Shown here piece after piece: positions 55,941-64,000 of a DNA stretch of 64,000 bases. Where the stretch lies: positions 156,865,849 through 156,929,848 of the forward strand of contig NC_081413.1 of NCBI RefSeq assembly GCF_030272615.1. Direction: 5' to 3'. Under the pieces are notes generated by a model. It had not been told where the DNA came from. It did not search any database and saw only the letters and a list, made by a program, of their open reading frames with translations. Made by a program: the position numbers and the translations under genes. This stretch comes from Cryptomeria japonica. Lineage: Eukaryota; Streptophyta; Pinopsida; Cupressales; Cupressaceae. Within the stretch, counting starts at the first letter, position 1; each line of letters opens with the position of its first letter.

Positions 55941-56495
55941 CATTACGAGTGTTGGATAAGGAATGCTATATTTCTCTAGTTGTTCATTATGTATGTTGTA
56001 AAAGTGCATCTAGAGTACTCAATAGTTGAAAAAGCTATATTTTATGTATGATTTATCATTGTAAATATTGACTATTTATCATTAGGCCATTGATCTAACT
56101 ATGGATATTTTTGTATGCTTTATTTACCCTATAAGGTAACCCTATATTATCAGGGTATTGTATTACGACTACCTATTATGATGTATTATGAGATTCTTGT
56201 AGTAGTTGGGTTGTCTCTGGATCTCCATTGGTGATACTCCCATGAGAAGCTTGCTCTGTAAGTATACTATAATCTATTGTTAATTTATGAATAATATATT
56301 GGATGACTTTTGGAGAATGGTTTTCTCCTCCTAAAAGGGTTTTCAACACATAAATCATTGTGTTGTGGTATGAATGCTATTTATATTTATTTTTGTTAAG
56401 TTTTTGTAATTGTTATAAAGATTTGTAAAATTTTTGCATTACCCTCCTCTCAAGATTAGTGTAGGATGTTGTTTTTCTACCATAACTTCCTTACA
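55941..56495 (+). repeat. C1 3' LTR, second fragment
   Basis: It continues from 39,642 after element B. It aligns with 13,170-13,723 (GTGCATTA, AGTGTTGGATAAG, CCCTCCTCTCAAGATTAG) and ends CTTACA. The ORF at minus 56,176-56,358 is a shadow. Confidence 0.9.
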
Positions 56496-56937
56496 CTTTG
56501 TACCTTTCATATCTTTACCTTTATCTTAAAAATCTACCAAGGCCAAATGTGCAGATTGACAGTCCCTAAACTACTTAAAACAAGAGCCCTCAACACCTTT
56601 ACCATTCTTACCTTCCTTATGTCTCCATCTAGGTCATCAATAATGTCAACTATAATAACTTTGTTCTTAGTACCTTTCAAGTCTCGTTTCCTCATTCTTG
56701 ATGAACCTAGGAGGAGAGAAGAGGGTTTTCTCTTTTCCAAGGTGATATTCAGTAAGTCATCTTCTAAACTAATTGGAGCAGGTCAAATTTTCAAAGGGCT
56801 TTTTTTCCCCTTTATTGTCTCCCCCCTAGGATAGAATTTAATCGAAAGGATAGGGTTTACTCTATTGAACATGATATGATGGTTGATTTTTAGCATCATA
56901 AAGAAGACAAATCTAATTATGGTAATTCTATATTAAG
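56496..56937. other. spacer between C1 and D
   Basis: Flanking DNA outside C1. A minus-strand ORF (56,740-56,534, 68 codons) is Lys/Arg/Val-rich with no recognised family; it could be decayed coding sequence, but there is no support for that. Confidence 0.35.
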
Positions 56938-58115
56938 TGTATACACCTAAAAATGGTCTGAAGATAATTAAATAAATAAGCAATTATTTAATTAATCCCC
57001 CTTCCTAATTTAATTGAATTCATTAGGCAATTTGACTAAATTCTCCCTTTCATCTACTTATTAATAAATCTAAGGATTTATTTAATAGGTTTATTTCCAT
57101 AGTCTCCTTTGATTAATTAATTCAAATTAATTAACCTCTTCCCCCCACTTCAATAAATTCTTCTAATCCTCTAATTAATTAAAACAAATCAATTTCTGAG
57201 TTGTTGAGAATTAATTAGTCTTTTCCTATTATTTGAATTTTTAAATTCAAATTACCCACATGCCTCCTAACTTCTAACCACCTAACCTAACCATCCCTCT
57301 AACCTAACCCATTCCACCTAACCTTGGGTTTAACTAACCCTACCCTATCTTGCATATTCTAACCTCCTTATCCTAACCTCCTATGGTGTGGATATTTTCT
57401 TCTTGAGACACATGGCGCTTTGGCCACATGTCTCCTCTCTTGGACACTTGCCCTTTTATGAGCAAGGCTCCTTGACACTTGTCACCACAGAGATGACAAG
57501 TGTCTCTTCCTCCAACCTCTTCTCCAACCTCCTCCAATTTCACCCTTGATATCTTCAGAATCAATCTTGACCGTTGATTTCTGCCACCTCACCCCTAGCC
57601 TTGGAAATCCTTTAAATATCCCCCATTTTGGAGCAATAAGGATCCCATCTCATAGCAATTTAGGCATTGTTACTATAGGCATATCCATTCTATCATATCA
57701 TTTGAGCATTGTTATTATAGGCAATTGCATCTTAGATCTAGTTTAATTTGATCATTTTCTAGCATAATTGTTGAATCATGTAGCTTAATCAATCTCTTTT
57801 ATAGCTTAATTGCATCATCATCATAGCTTAATCATGCATATCATTATCTTAATTAATCTCTTGGATCAATCTAGCATAATCAATCTCATCTTTGCATATT
57901 ATTATCATTTCAAATCCTCCATCTAGGTGTAGTCAAGTCACTGGGATTGCTTATCCAGATCTAAGAGAAAATCCATACTCGCAACTCTTAGGAGGCGATA
58001 GGTCGCTTTGTCATGGTTCATCTTTGTTTGCTTATTATTTGCTAACCATGCTTGTAATGGTCTATTGAGTGTTTTGTGTTGCAGCTGCAGGTATCACACT
58101 TCATAGAGCACGACA
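56938..58115 (+). repeat. D 5' LTR
   Basis: 1,178 bp, TGTATACACCTAAAAATGG...CACGACA. The start resembles those of A, B and E. AT-rich inverted repeats (AATTAAATAAAT...ATTTAATTAAT) occupy about 56,963-57,130. No strong TATA; TTTAAATATCCCC near 57,611 is a candidate. Confidence 0.85.
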
Positions 58116-58118
58116 TTT

Positions 58119-58136
58119 TGGTGCCCACCGTGGGGC
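58119..58136 (+). promoter_or_regulatory. D primer-binding site
   Basis: TGGTGCCCACCGTGGGGC begins three bases after the LTR end. It differs from those of B and of A/E; the tRNA is not assigned. Confidence 0.82.
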
Positions 58137-58199
58137 TAAAAATCTCATTTTTGGCCTCTCAAGCATCATCAAATCTTCATTTTTTGGCTGGGTCAGAAT

Positions 58200-58355
58200 C
58201 ATAATCTAGTACGAGTTCCTTTGTGCACTTAAACAAGAATTCATTCTGACTCGTATGAGCTTTTAAGGATACTAAATTGTCATACGAGCTCTGTTTTGCA
58301 CTCATACGGTCACAAAAAGACACTCGTACGATCAGGTAAATAGTGTCATATGAAA
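58200..58355 (+). repeat. D leader word array 1 (GTCGTACGAG)
   Basis: About six variants of TCGTACGAG/TCATACGAG occur, for example near 58,208, 58,249, 58,280, 58,302, 58,323 and 58,347, 20-40 bp apart, within 240 bp of the PBS. Confidence 0.85.
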
Positions 58356-59394
58356 ATTCTGCTTTTGTGTTTTTAAAGCAGTTTGTATTTTAGGGTTTTC
58401 ATGCTTCAATTTGATTATTACTAATGCTAACCCTGGTTTGTTTGTGAGTTTTTTGACAGCCTAACTGGTTTTTGTAGGATGATTGTCGAAGATTATGCTT
58501 GTCAAAGATTCATTTCACCAAAACACATCATGACTACTAATGCATTTATTTTGCAGGTTGCCTACAAGGACTCAACCAAACTTCATGTCTTCTTTAGGCT
58601 TTCTAGGGACACTTAATTTTTCTAATGGAAATGAACAATCCCGTATTATGTCTTTTGGTGATAGGCGAGTATGCTCTCACCTTTCTTAGGTGATCAAAAA
58701 GCTAGACTCATCCTTTTCTTTCATTAGTGCATATCTTTAGCGGGCCTACCCTCCCGAGGAGCTAATAACTCTAAGCCATTAAGGTTGGTGAGAGGGGAAC
58801 AACCCAAGTGGGAATGGCTAATGCCAAGTACTCTAACCCACTATAAAATAAATGTGATTTGATGAAAATCAAGTCAACGACAGTGCTCAGGAATATCTCT
58901 CCTCCATACCTTCGGGTATATCAAACCTTGGTTTTCAAGGCTGGGAGACCTCTTAATTGAGTTTATACCCCAACGCGCCAAACAAATCCCTTACTAGTTC
59001 TGGTTAAATTAGAAGCTACCCAATTCACCTCCGAAAGGGTGATAATCTTTGTGCAAGAGAGATAGTAACTCTCCCAAGGCACTTGCCATATCGTGCCCCC
59101 ATTAGTGTTTGGAATCGGATAATATGGTGTTGAGAATCCATTGCATGAGACTCAACGACTATATTCTGATTAGCTATTGGGTGTGTACCTAAGTTTGCAA
59201 GCAAAGGTTTTCTCTCTCAGCCAACTTCCTTAGGTAGCATATTGTGCTTGAAGGCCACACATCATATTGCATGTCTGTTGTGTATTCATCCCTAAAACAA
59301 AAAATCAAACATCTAAAACTGGAAAACAAAAGCAAAACATCAAACTTCAATGATCAAAAATCTGTCCAAACAACATTTTTTACCTTTGTTTTGT
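58356..59394 (+). other. D leader, middle part
   Basis: Non-coding. 58,650-59,250 contains CCTACCCTCCCGAGGAGCTA, GGTGAGAGGGGAACAACCCA and GGGAGACCTC phrases resembling segments of the A and B leaders, a possible conserved RNA structure. Confidence 0.45.
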
Positions 59395-59603
59395 CTTGAG
59401 TTGTATGAGCTCGTGTTTTGTCGTACGAGCCTTCTTGTTTGTTGTATGGTTTAGAAATTTTTGTCATATGAGGTCTCTGGTTTATCGTTTTGCTCAGTGG
59501 GAATTGTCGTACGAGTTTATGCATTGTCATATAAAATTCCTAATTTGTCGTATGGGCATGTATGTATTGTCGTCTAAAGCTGCTTAAACTGTCGTACGAA
59601 TTT
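59395..59603 (+). repeat. D leader word array 2 (GTCGTACGAG)
   Basis: About nine more variants (TTGTCGTACGAG, TTGTCATATGAG, CTGTCGTACGAA), at irregular spacing, end about 300 bp before the gag start. Confidence 0.88.
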
Positions 59604-59908
59604 CTATCTCTGTTGGTCCAGAGTTGTCTTCTTGCACATCTTTTTTAGGTCTGTCATATTTGCTCGGTCAATTTATAGTGATCATAAACACCTATTATCT
59701 ATCATTTTGTGCTTAGATTGTCTTCTTTGTTCTCTTGGTCAAGTTATTATTTGTCAAAATCGAACTCTAGAAGATAAACACCTCAAGATTTTCAAGTATT
59801 CACCTTCAACAAGTTCAAGATCTAAACATCTCAAAGTGCATCATCACCCTCTTTGATAAACTGATCACTCAAAACATAGTTTCTCATTAGGATCTATCAT
59901 CCTCTATC

Positions 59909-61616
59909 ATGAGACTACAACGTTTGGTCAGGATAACCTTGGCCCACATCGTAGGGTATATCATTCCTATTGGACTTGGTTCTTATCAAATCCTCATCAT
60001 TGCACTTCAAAATCGAAGATCAAAAAACTTGCAAACTTTTAAACACTTGAACCATCTTTTTGTGTCATATCACTCTATCACATTTACATTGACAGTTTCT
60101 CACTTATCAAAACAACTTTTAGACAATCGAACCCTTGAAACAAAAATCAAAACATTCGAAATAGCTGAAGACCATAGAAACATGACATACCAAAGCAAAA
60201 TACAAGAAGAAGACATAACAAGTCAATATATCAGAGAAATCAAACAAATCCAAAATCAAAATCCAACTATGTCAAAATCTCAGAAGGATTCAAATGCATA
60301 TTCAAAGAAAGGTGGCTCTTTTATACAACTCTTAAATAGATCCCTAAGGGATTTTGATGAGAAAGATCACAATCACGCACCTATGTCTAGCAAAGGCTCA
60401 TCCCCCCATAAGAAAATTGACTCTCCAAAGGCATCTATTCCTACACCTCCTGAAAACTTGCAAGAACCGTCCATAGCATCCTCACCAAACAATATACCCA
60501 TCAAACCTATTTCAGAGGATCCTATTGAAAGCTCATCTCCTTCATATCCAAGCATTGATTCCTTGCAACTTCCCCATAACGCTTCCTTGCAAATTGAAGT
60601 CCTCATTCATAGAACGCTCGTTAAACGTGTCCTAATAGATGGGAGAGCTGGCTTGAACATTTGCTCTTTGAGTCTTGTCTGTGCTCTAGGTTATTCAGAA
60701 GATGCAGTTGATCCCCAGAAAAAAGATCACATTCAAAGCATATGATGAAGAAGAGCATTCCTCTAAAGGAATTGTGATATTACCCATCAGAGTGGGACCT
60801 TTGCAGAAAGATACAACATGCCAAGTTTTTGACTTGGACTTACCATACAATATACTCTTGGGAGGACCATGGATACATGACATACAAGCTATTCCATCAA
60901 CATGTCATAAATACCTAAAGTTTCCCTATAATGGGCAGGAAATCACAATCTCAGCAGACTCAAATCCATTGCAGTATTGTAGTAATCTAAAATCAGCTCA
61001 AGAAGTCATTGTTCCACATAACAGAGAGGCAGCATCATCAAGCACACAATCCAAAGAACAATCATTTGCATCAATTTTGTCAAACATGGAAAAAAAAATG
61101 CAGCTAAGAGATCGAGGGAACGAAGAATATTTGCTATCATGGAAAAACAAACAAGAGAAACTTGAAATTGAAAGGGAAGAAAAAGATGTAGGATTCGATA
61201 TAGTTCACACGTATGTAGGACAAACGTTAGGAACTAGCCCACTTGAATTGGGATCACATTCGGTTGACTTGGACTTAATCGAGGACAATCAGGAACTACT
61301 TGCGCATGGTCATTCTGACGAGAGTATCGTTCTAGACATGGAAATACATATTGAAAGCTTTGACATCTCTATCATGACCCCTAATATCTTTGAAATAATT
61401 CAACATGAGGATCCTTTATCCTTAATCCATCCTGAACCTATGGACTGGGAAAATGATGGACATACTACCATTAATACCTTTCCTAATGACCATGCCATAT
61501 CTGTATATCTTAATGCAATCGAATCCGCAACAACTCAAATCAGGAATTTCAACAACGCATCTTCCAGTGAAGTGGGTGCCAAATCTCCTAGTCGCAAAAA
61601 GGAAAATAAAGAAAAT
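59909..61616 (+). pseudogene. D gag-protease, frameshifted and truncated
   Basis: The frame at 59,909-60,745 has an N-terminal part of low complexity. A KKGGSFIQLLNRSLRDF block and SSPHKKIDSPKASIPTPPEN follow, homologous to A's gag-like ORF (about residues 260-310). The capsid domain seen in B is absent. The protease starts at about 60,590 (LQIEVLIHRTLVKRVLIDG). Asp 60,638 is kept, but the second triad position region reads Asp-Gly-Arg where B has Asp-Gly-Gly. An extra base in the CCCC run at 60,713-60,716 shifts the frame. The protease then continues at 60,702-61,652 (KAYDEEEHSSKG, YNILLGGPWIHD). The last codons run into element E's LTR at 61,617. Confidence 0.85.
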
Positions 61617-62878
61617 TGTACACCTAAAAATGTCTCATTGTTCATGTACTAATTATTTCTCTAATTGATTAAATAGTTCTTTATTATTTAATTAAGTTAA
61701 TTAATCTTATTCTTCTAATTTCATATTTCCTCATCATCTTACTAATTATTCTATTTTCTTATTCTATCATCATTTAATCATTTCCTAAATATTAATTAAA
61801 TATTTATTATTTAATTAATTCTGATTAATTCCCCAATTTAAATAATATTTATTATTTAAATAAATTACTAATTATTCAATTTCTATCTTTAGTCATCATT
61901 CAATCATTAACCCTTTTCTAAATATTAATTAAATATTTATTATTTAATTAATTATGATTTAATCCTTTAAATTAGACAATCTTAATTATTTAATTTAAAT
62001 GTCATTTCTAAATAATTAAATAGTTTCTTTAAATTATTTAATTAACTAATTAATTCTCCATTTCCAAATCCCCAAAATTCTAATTTCATTTAATTTCATA
62101 TTCTTCTAATTTCTTCCAAATTCAAATACATGTGCATGATTTCAAAAACCAAATTGAAAATCAAAGTTAAGTTCTAAATATATTCAAATACTAAATTGAA
62201 TAAATAAATTCAATTATTTGAATTAAAATCTCATGCAAAAATTAAATTAAAAATCTAAATCTAAATGCAAGCACATGCTAAATTAATTAATTCAATCAAT
62301 TAATTAATTAAATCATTTATCTCTCCAATCTCTATTTCCATCTTTCAGTTAGCTTTTTCTAAATTAAGCTCTCTTTGTCATCCTTTTTATTTCCTCCATT
62401 CATTCTTTTTGTTCCTTCAGTCAGCTTTTTCTCAATTAGTTGACTCAATTAATCTATTCCATCTATTGAGTTTCACTCCTACAATCGGCAGTTCAACTAT
62501 CAATTTTCATTTGAGCTCACCTGAGTTCCACCTCTTGATCAATTTGTTCCACCTTTCAATCAATCTTCTCCAATTTTCTATAAATTGAGCATCCAATCTC
62601 CATTTTCAATAATCACGAACTTCGAATCTTTGTGTCACTTGCAGGTTACCAGTGCAATATCTGAGAGCCATCATACCACAAAGAGGAGAAGAACAATGGA
62701 AGCAATATGCGATCTTGGGATAGGGAGTTCTGATTTGATTTGATTATTTTAATTCCTATTTGCTTGATTGTGTTATTTCATTGTCTTATTTGTTAATATT
62801 CTTTGATTAGATAGGGATTCATGATTTCCCTTATTTCTAATAGATTACTTGTTTTAAGATGAATTTTACATGCATACA
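61617..62878 (+). repeat. E 5' LTR
   Basis: 1,262 bp, very AT-rich. Serial inverted repeats (AATTAAATATTTATTATTTAATT type) occupy about 61,660-62,060 and recur at 62,280-62,310. TATAAATT at 62,579 is a likely TATA box. Boundaries rest on TG/CA termini, the PBS and the interruption of D; the 3' LTR is outside the window. Confidence 0.82.
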
Positions 62879-62881
62879 TTT

Positions 62882-62899
62882 TGGTGAACCCGACGTGAA
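62882..62899 (+). promoter_or_regulatory. E primer-binding site
   Basis: TGGTGAACCCGACGTGAA starts three bases after the LTR end; it is identical to A's PBS. Confidence 0.85.
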
Positions 62900-62998
62900 G
62901 TAACATCAATTTAACCTTCTTTATTTTCTGTGTGATTTTTGTAGATTGTGCAGATTTTTCATTTTTTTGCAGGTTGCATGAATTTCGAGAAAAGATTT

Positions 62999-63150
62999 TT
63001 CCGTCACGCAATCGAGCATTCATTGTCACGCAATCGCATAGACAACATCACACATTCGACCCTTCGGGGTCACACATTCATTTTGACAGGGTCACGCAAT
63101 CGCCCTGTCCAGATCGCACAATCGCCATTTTCGAATCACGCATTCGCAGG
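62999..63150 (+). repeat. E leader word array 1 (TCACGCAATCG)
   Basis: About eight variants of TCACGCAATCG, TCACACATTCG or TCGCACAATCG occur at 16-25-bp spacing, about 100-250 bp after the PBS. Confidence 0.9.
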
Positions 63151-63267
63151 AAGCTTTGCTGTTTAATTTTTTCTTTTGTCTGTTATTTGTTCTGTTTAAT
63201 TCTGTCTTAAATTTGATTAATCCGGGATCAAATTGCTTTTTATTTTATGATTTGATGAATACAGTTT

Positions 63268-63522
63268 ATGGCAAGAAAAGTACAGTTTAGGATTTCAGGT
63301 GCAAGAAGGATGAAACAACAAAGAAGAGAAGCCAAACGCTATCAAAAGGTTCTCCAGGCAGAAAAATTGATACAAGATTCGGAAGAGCAACTGGCCTTAG
63401 ATAGATTTAATAGCCTAGTTCTTTCTTATATAATTAAATACGATCTAATCAATATTGAATGGATGATGAGGGATTTGGCTAGAGCTTCACAATTGGTTTT
63501 GCAGGTTCCTGATTGGGTTTAG
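63268..63522 (+). CDS. short basic ORF in E leader, unknown
   Basis: 84 codons, beginning MARKVQFRISGARRMKQQRR and continuing helical (AEKLIQDSEEQLALDRF). It is strongly basic at its start and could be a coiled-coil peptide. It lies between the two word arrays of E's leader, where the other elements have no comparable ORF. It may be an N-terminal gag fragment or a chance upstream ORF; I do not recognise it. Confidence 0.3.
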   Translation: MARKVQFRISGARRMKQQRREAKRYQKVLQAEKLIQDSEEQLALDRFNSLVLSYIIKYDLINIEWMMRDLARASQLVLQVPDWV

Positions 63523-63565
63523 TTTCCTTTTATTTTTTTATTTTTTCACTTTTGTTGTTGTCTGC

Positions 63566-63720
63566 CTTCTATCACACAATCAACCTGTTAGTGCTACACA
63601 ATCGATCAGATATTGTCATGCATTCGGTCTGTCAGATTTATGCATTCACTCTATCAGATTCACGCATTCGGTCTGTAAGTATCACACAATCGCACAGGTA
63701 AAATTACGCAATCGTCTCTG
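63566..63720 (+). repeat. E leader word array 2 (TCACGCATTCG)
   Basis: About eight further variants (CACACAATCAA, CTACACAATCGA, TCATGCATTCGG, TCACGCATTCGG, TCACACAATCGC, TTACGCAATCG), several accompanied by (T/C)CTGT(C/A)AG. Confidence 0.9.
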
Positions 63721-64000
63721 TCAATTTTTGAGTTTCTATTTTCTGTTAGTTTGGTTTTACTACTAATCTTCTGTTTACACCTTGTGGCGGATTTGCAAAG
63801 AGAATTAGATTAGTATTTTTGTATACACACTTCACACTTTATTTTTGGTGCTTAAAATCAACAACAGTTAAAATGGACATGCATGGAAAATCTCACATTT
63901 CGTTGTTGGTGCTTAAAATGAACATGGGTTAAAATTGATATGCATGTATCTCACAATTGGTTTTTGGTGCTTAAAATCAACAAATGATTAAAATTGACAT
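63721..64000. other. E leader continuing past the window
   Basis: Contains three copies of a TTGGTGCTTAAAAT(C/G)AAC phrase (about 63,847, 63,905 and 63,964) followed by (A/G)TTAAAAT(G/T)GA(C/T)AT, a tandem repeat of about 58 bp running off the end. No coding is seen. Confidence 0.75.

Larger units (their letters stand above)
13082..56495 (+). mobile_element. Ty1/Copia element C1, outer host of the nest
   Basis: C1 is split by four later insertions. Its own pieces are a 5' LTR (about 13,082-13,723), PBS, gag, protease, integrase and RT up to 16,767, RT and RNase H (17,075-17,965), the RNase H tail (25,692-25,950 and again 39,283-39,551), and a 3' LTR split into 39,552-39,642 and 55,941-56,495. 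Removing the insertions gives an element of about 5.3 kb, normal for Copia. Domain order (protease-integrase-RT-RNase H) and the PBS place it in Copia; the gag and integrase resemble the Tnt1/Tork type. The 5' boundary is approximate, and no convincing 5-bp target duplication was found beside 56,495. Confidence 0.82.
56938..61616 (+). mobile_element. Tat-like element D, 5' half in window
   Basis: It has an LTR (56,938-58,115), PBS (58,119-58,136), leader with two word arrays and gag-protease (59,909-61,616). The coding part stops at 61,616 at the start of another LTR, and no pol or 3' LTR of D is present. D probably continues beyond element E, outside the window. TTAAG precedes the LTR; a matching right-hand duplication cannot be seen here. 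Confidence 0.8.
61617..64000 (+). mobile_element. LTR element E, 5' end in window
   Basis: The LTR (61,617-62,878) starts TGTACACCTAAAAATG and ends GCATACA. A PBS and leader follow and run out of the window. It interrupts D's coding sequence after AAAAT (61,612-61,616), the candidate left target duplication. Its PBS is identical to A's. Confidence 0.82.

Noticed and set aside
56534-56740. Lys/Val-rich minus-strand ORF as a host gene exon
   Set aside because: Only 68 codons, no recognisable motif, and no clear splice sites in phase.

Overview
This window looks like repeat-dominated intergenic DNA from a seed plant with a large genome. It is AT-rich. It holds one recognisable host-gene exon in the first 4 kb, and from about 13 kb onward it is nested LTR retrotransposons. 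A gymnosperm is my guess from the very large, old, deeply nested elements and the degenerate interstitial CCCTAA-type repeats, but nothing here proves the lineage.

Left part (1-13,081). There is a decayed hAT transposase piece (DUF659-like) at 160-1,080 and a minus-strand first exon of a selenoprotein-H-like (Rdx family) gene at 3,338-3,621 with a consensus splice donor. These are followed by 0.7 kb of degenerate telomere-like CCCTAA repeats and a 34-bp minisatellite. A broken long ORF of about 1,000 codons (7,738-10,950) has no family I recognise.

Nested block (about 13,082-56,495). A Ty1/Copia element (C1, initiator-Met-type PBS) is the outermost host. A tRNA-derived SINE (16,768-17,059, 15-bp TSD) sits in its reverse transcriptase. 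A second, longer Copia element (C2, 17,966-25,691, TSD TAATC) sits in its RNase H. A minus-strand non-autonomous Tat-like element (A, about 25,985-39,034) lies beside C1's tail, and a complete 16.3-kb Ty3/Gypsy Tat-lineage element (B, 39,643-55,935, TSD AGGTG) sits in C1's 3' LTR. B has gag, protease, RT, RNase H, a second (archaeal-type) RNase H and integrase in one unbroken frame interrupted only by nonsense codons. A lacks pol altogether. A and B both carry, antisense to their own transcription, an ORF for a plant-mobile-domain (PMD/MAIN-like) protein with an acidic or low-complexity middle and a coiled-coil/basic end.

Right part (56,496-64,000). A third Tat-like element (D) has its 5' LTR, leader and gag-protease here. 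It appears to be interrupted at 61,617 by a fourth (E), whose 5' LTR, PBS and leader run off the window.

The most unusual signal is in the non-coding parts of A, B, D and E. Each carries its own short word repeated many times at irregular spacing in the PBS-proximal leader, often again before gag. In A and B the word recurs near the 3' end, where B's copies are reverse-complemented. I do not know a described system that matches. Other unexplained structure includes serial AT-rich hairpins at the LTR starts and GGCGCC-ended hairpin modules downstream of pol. The premature stops in these elements mostly fit cytosine deamination in CG/CHG context.
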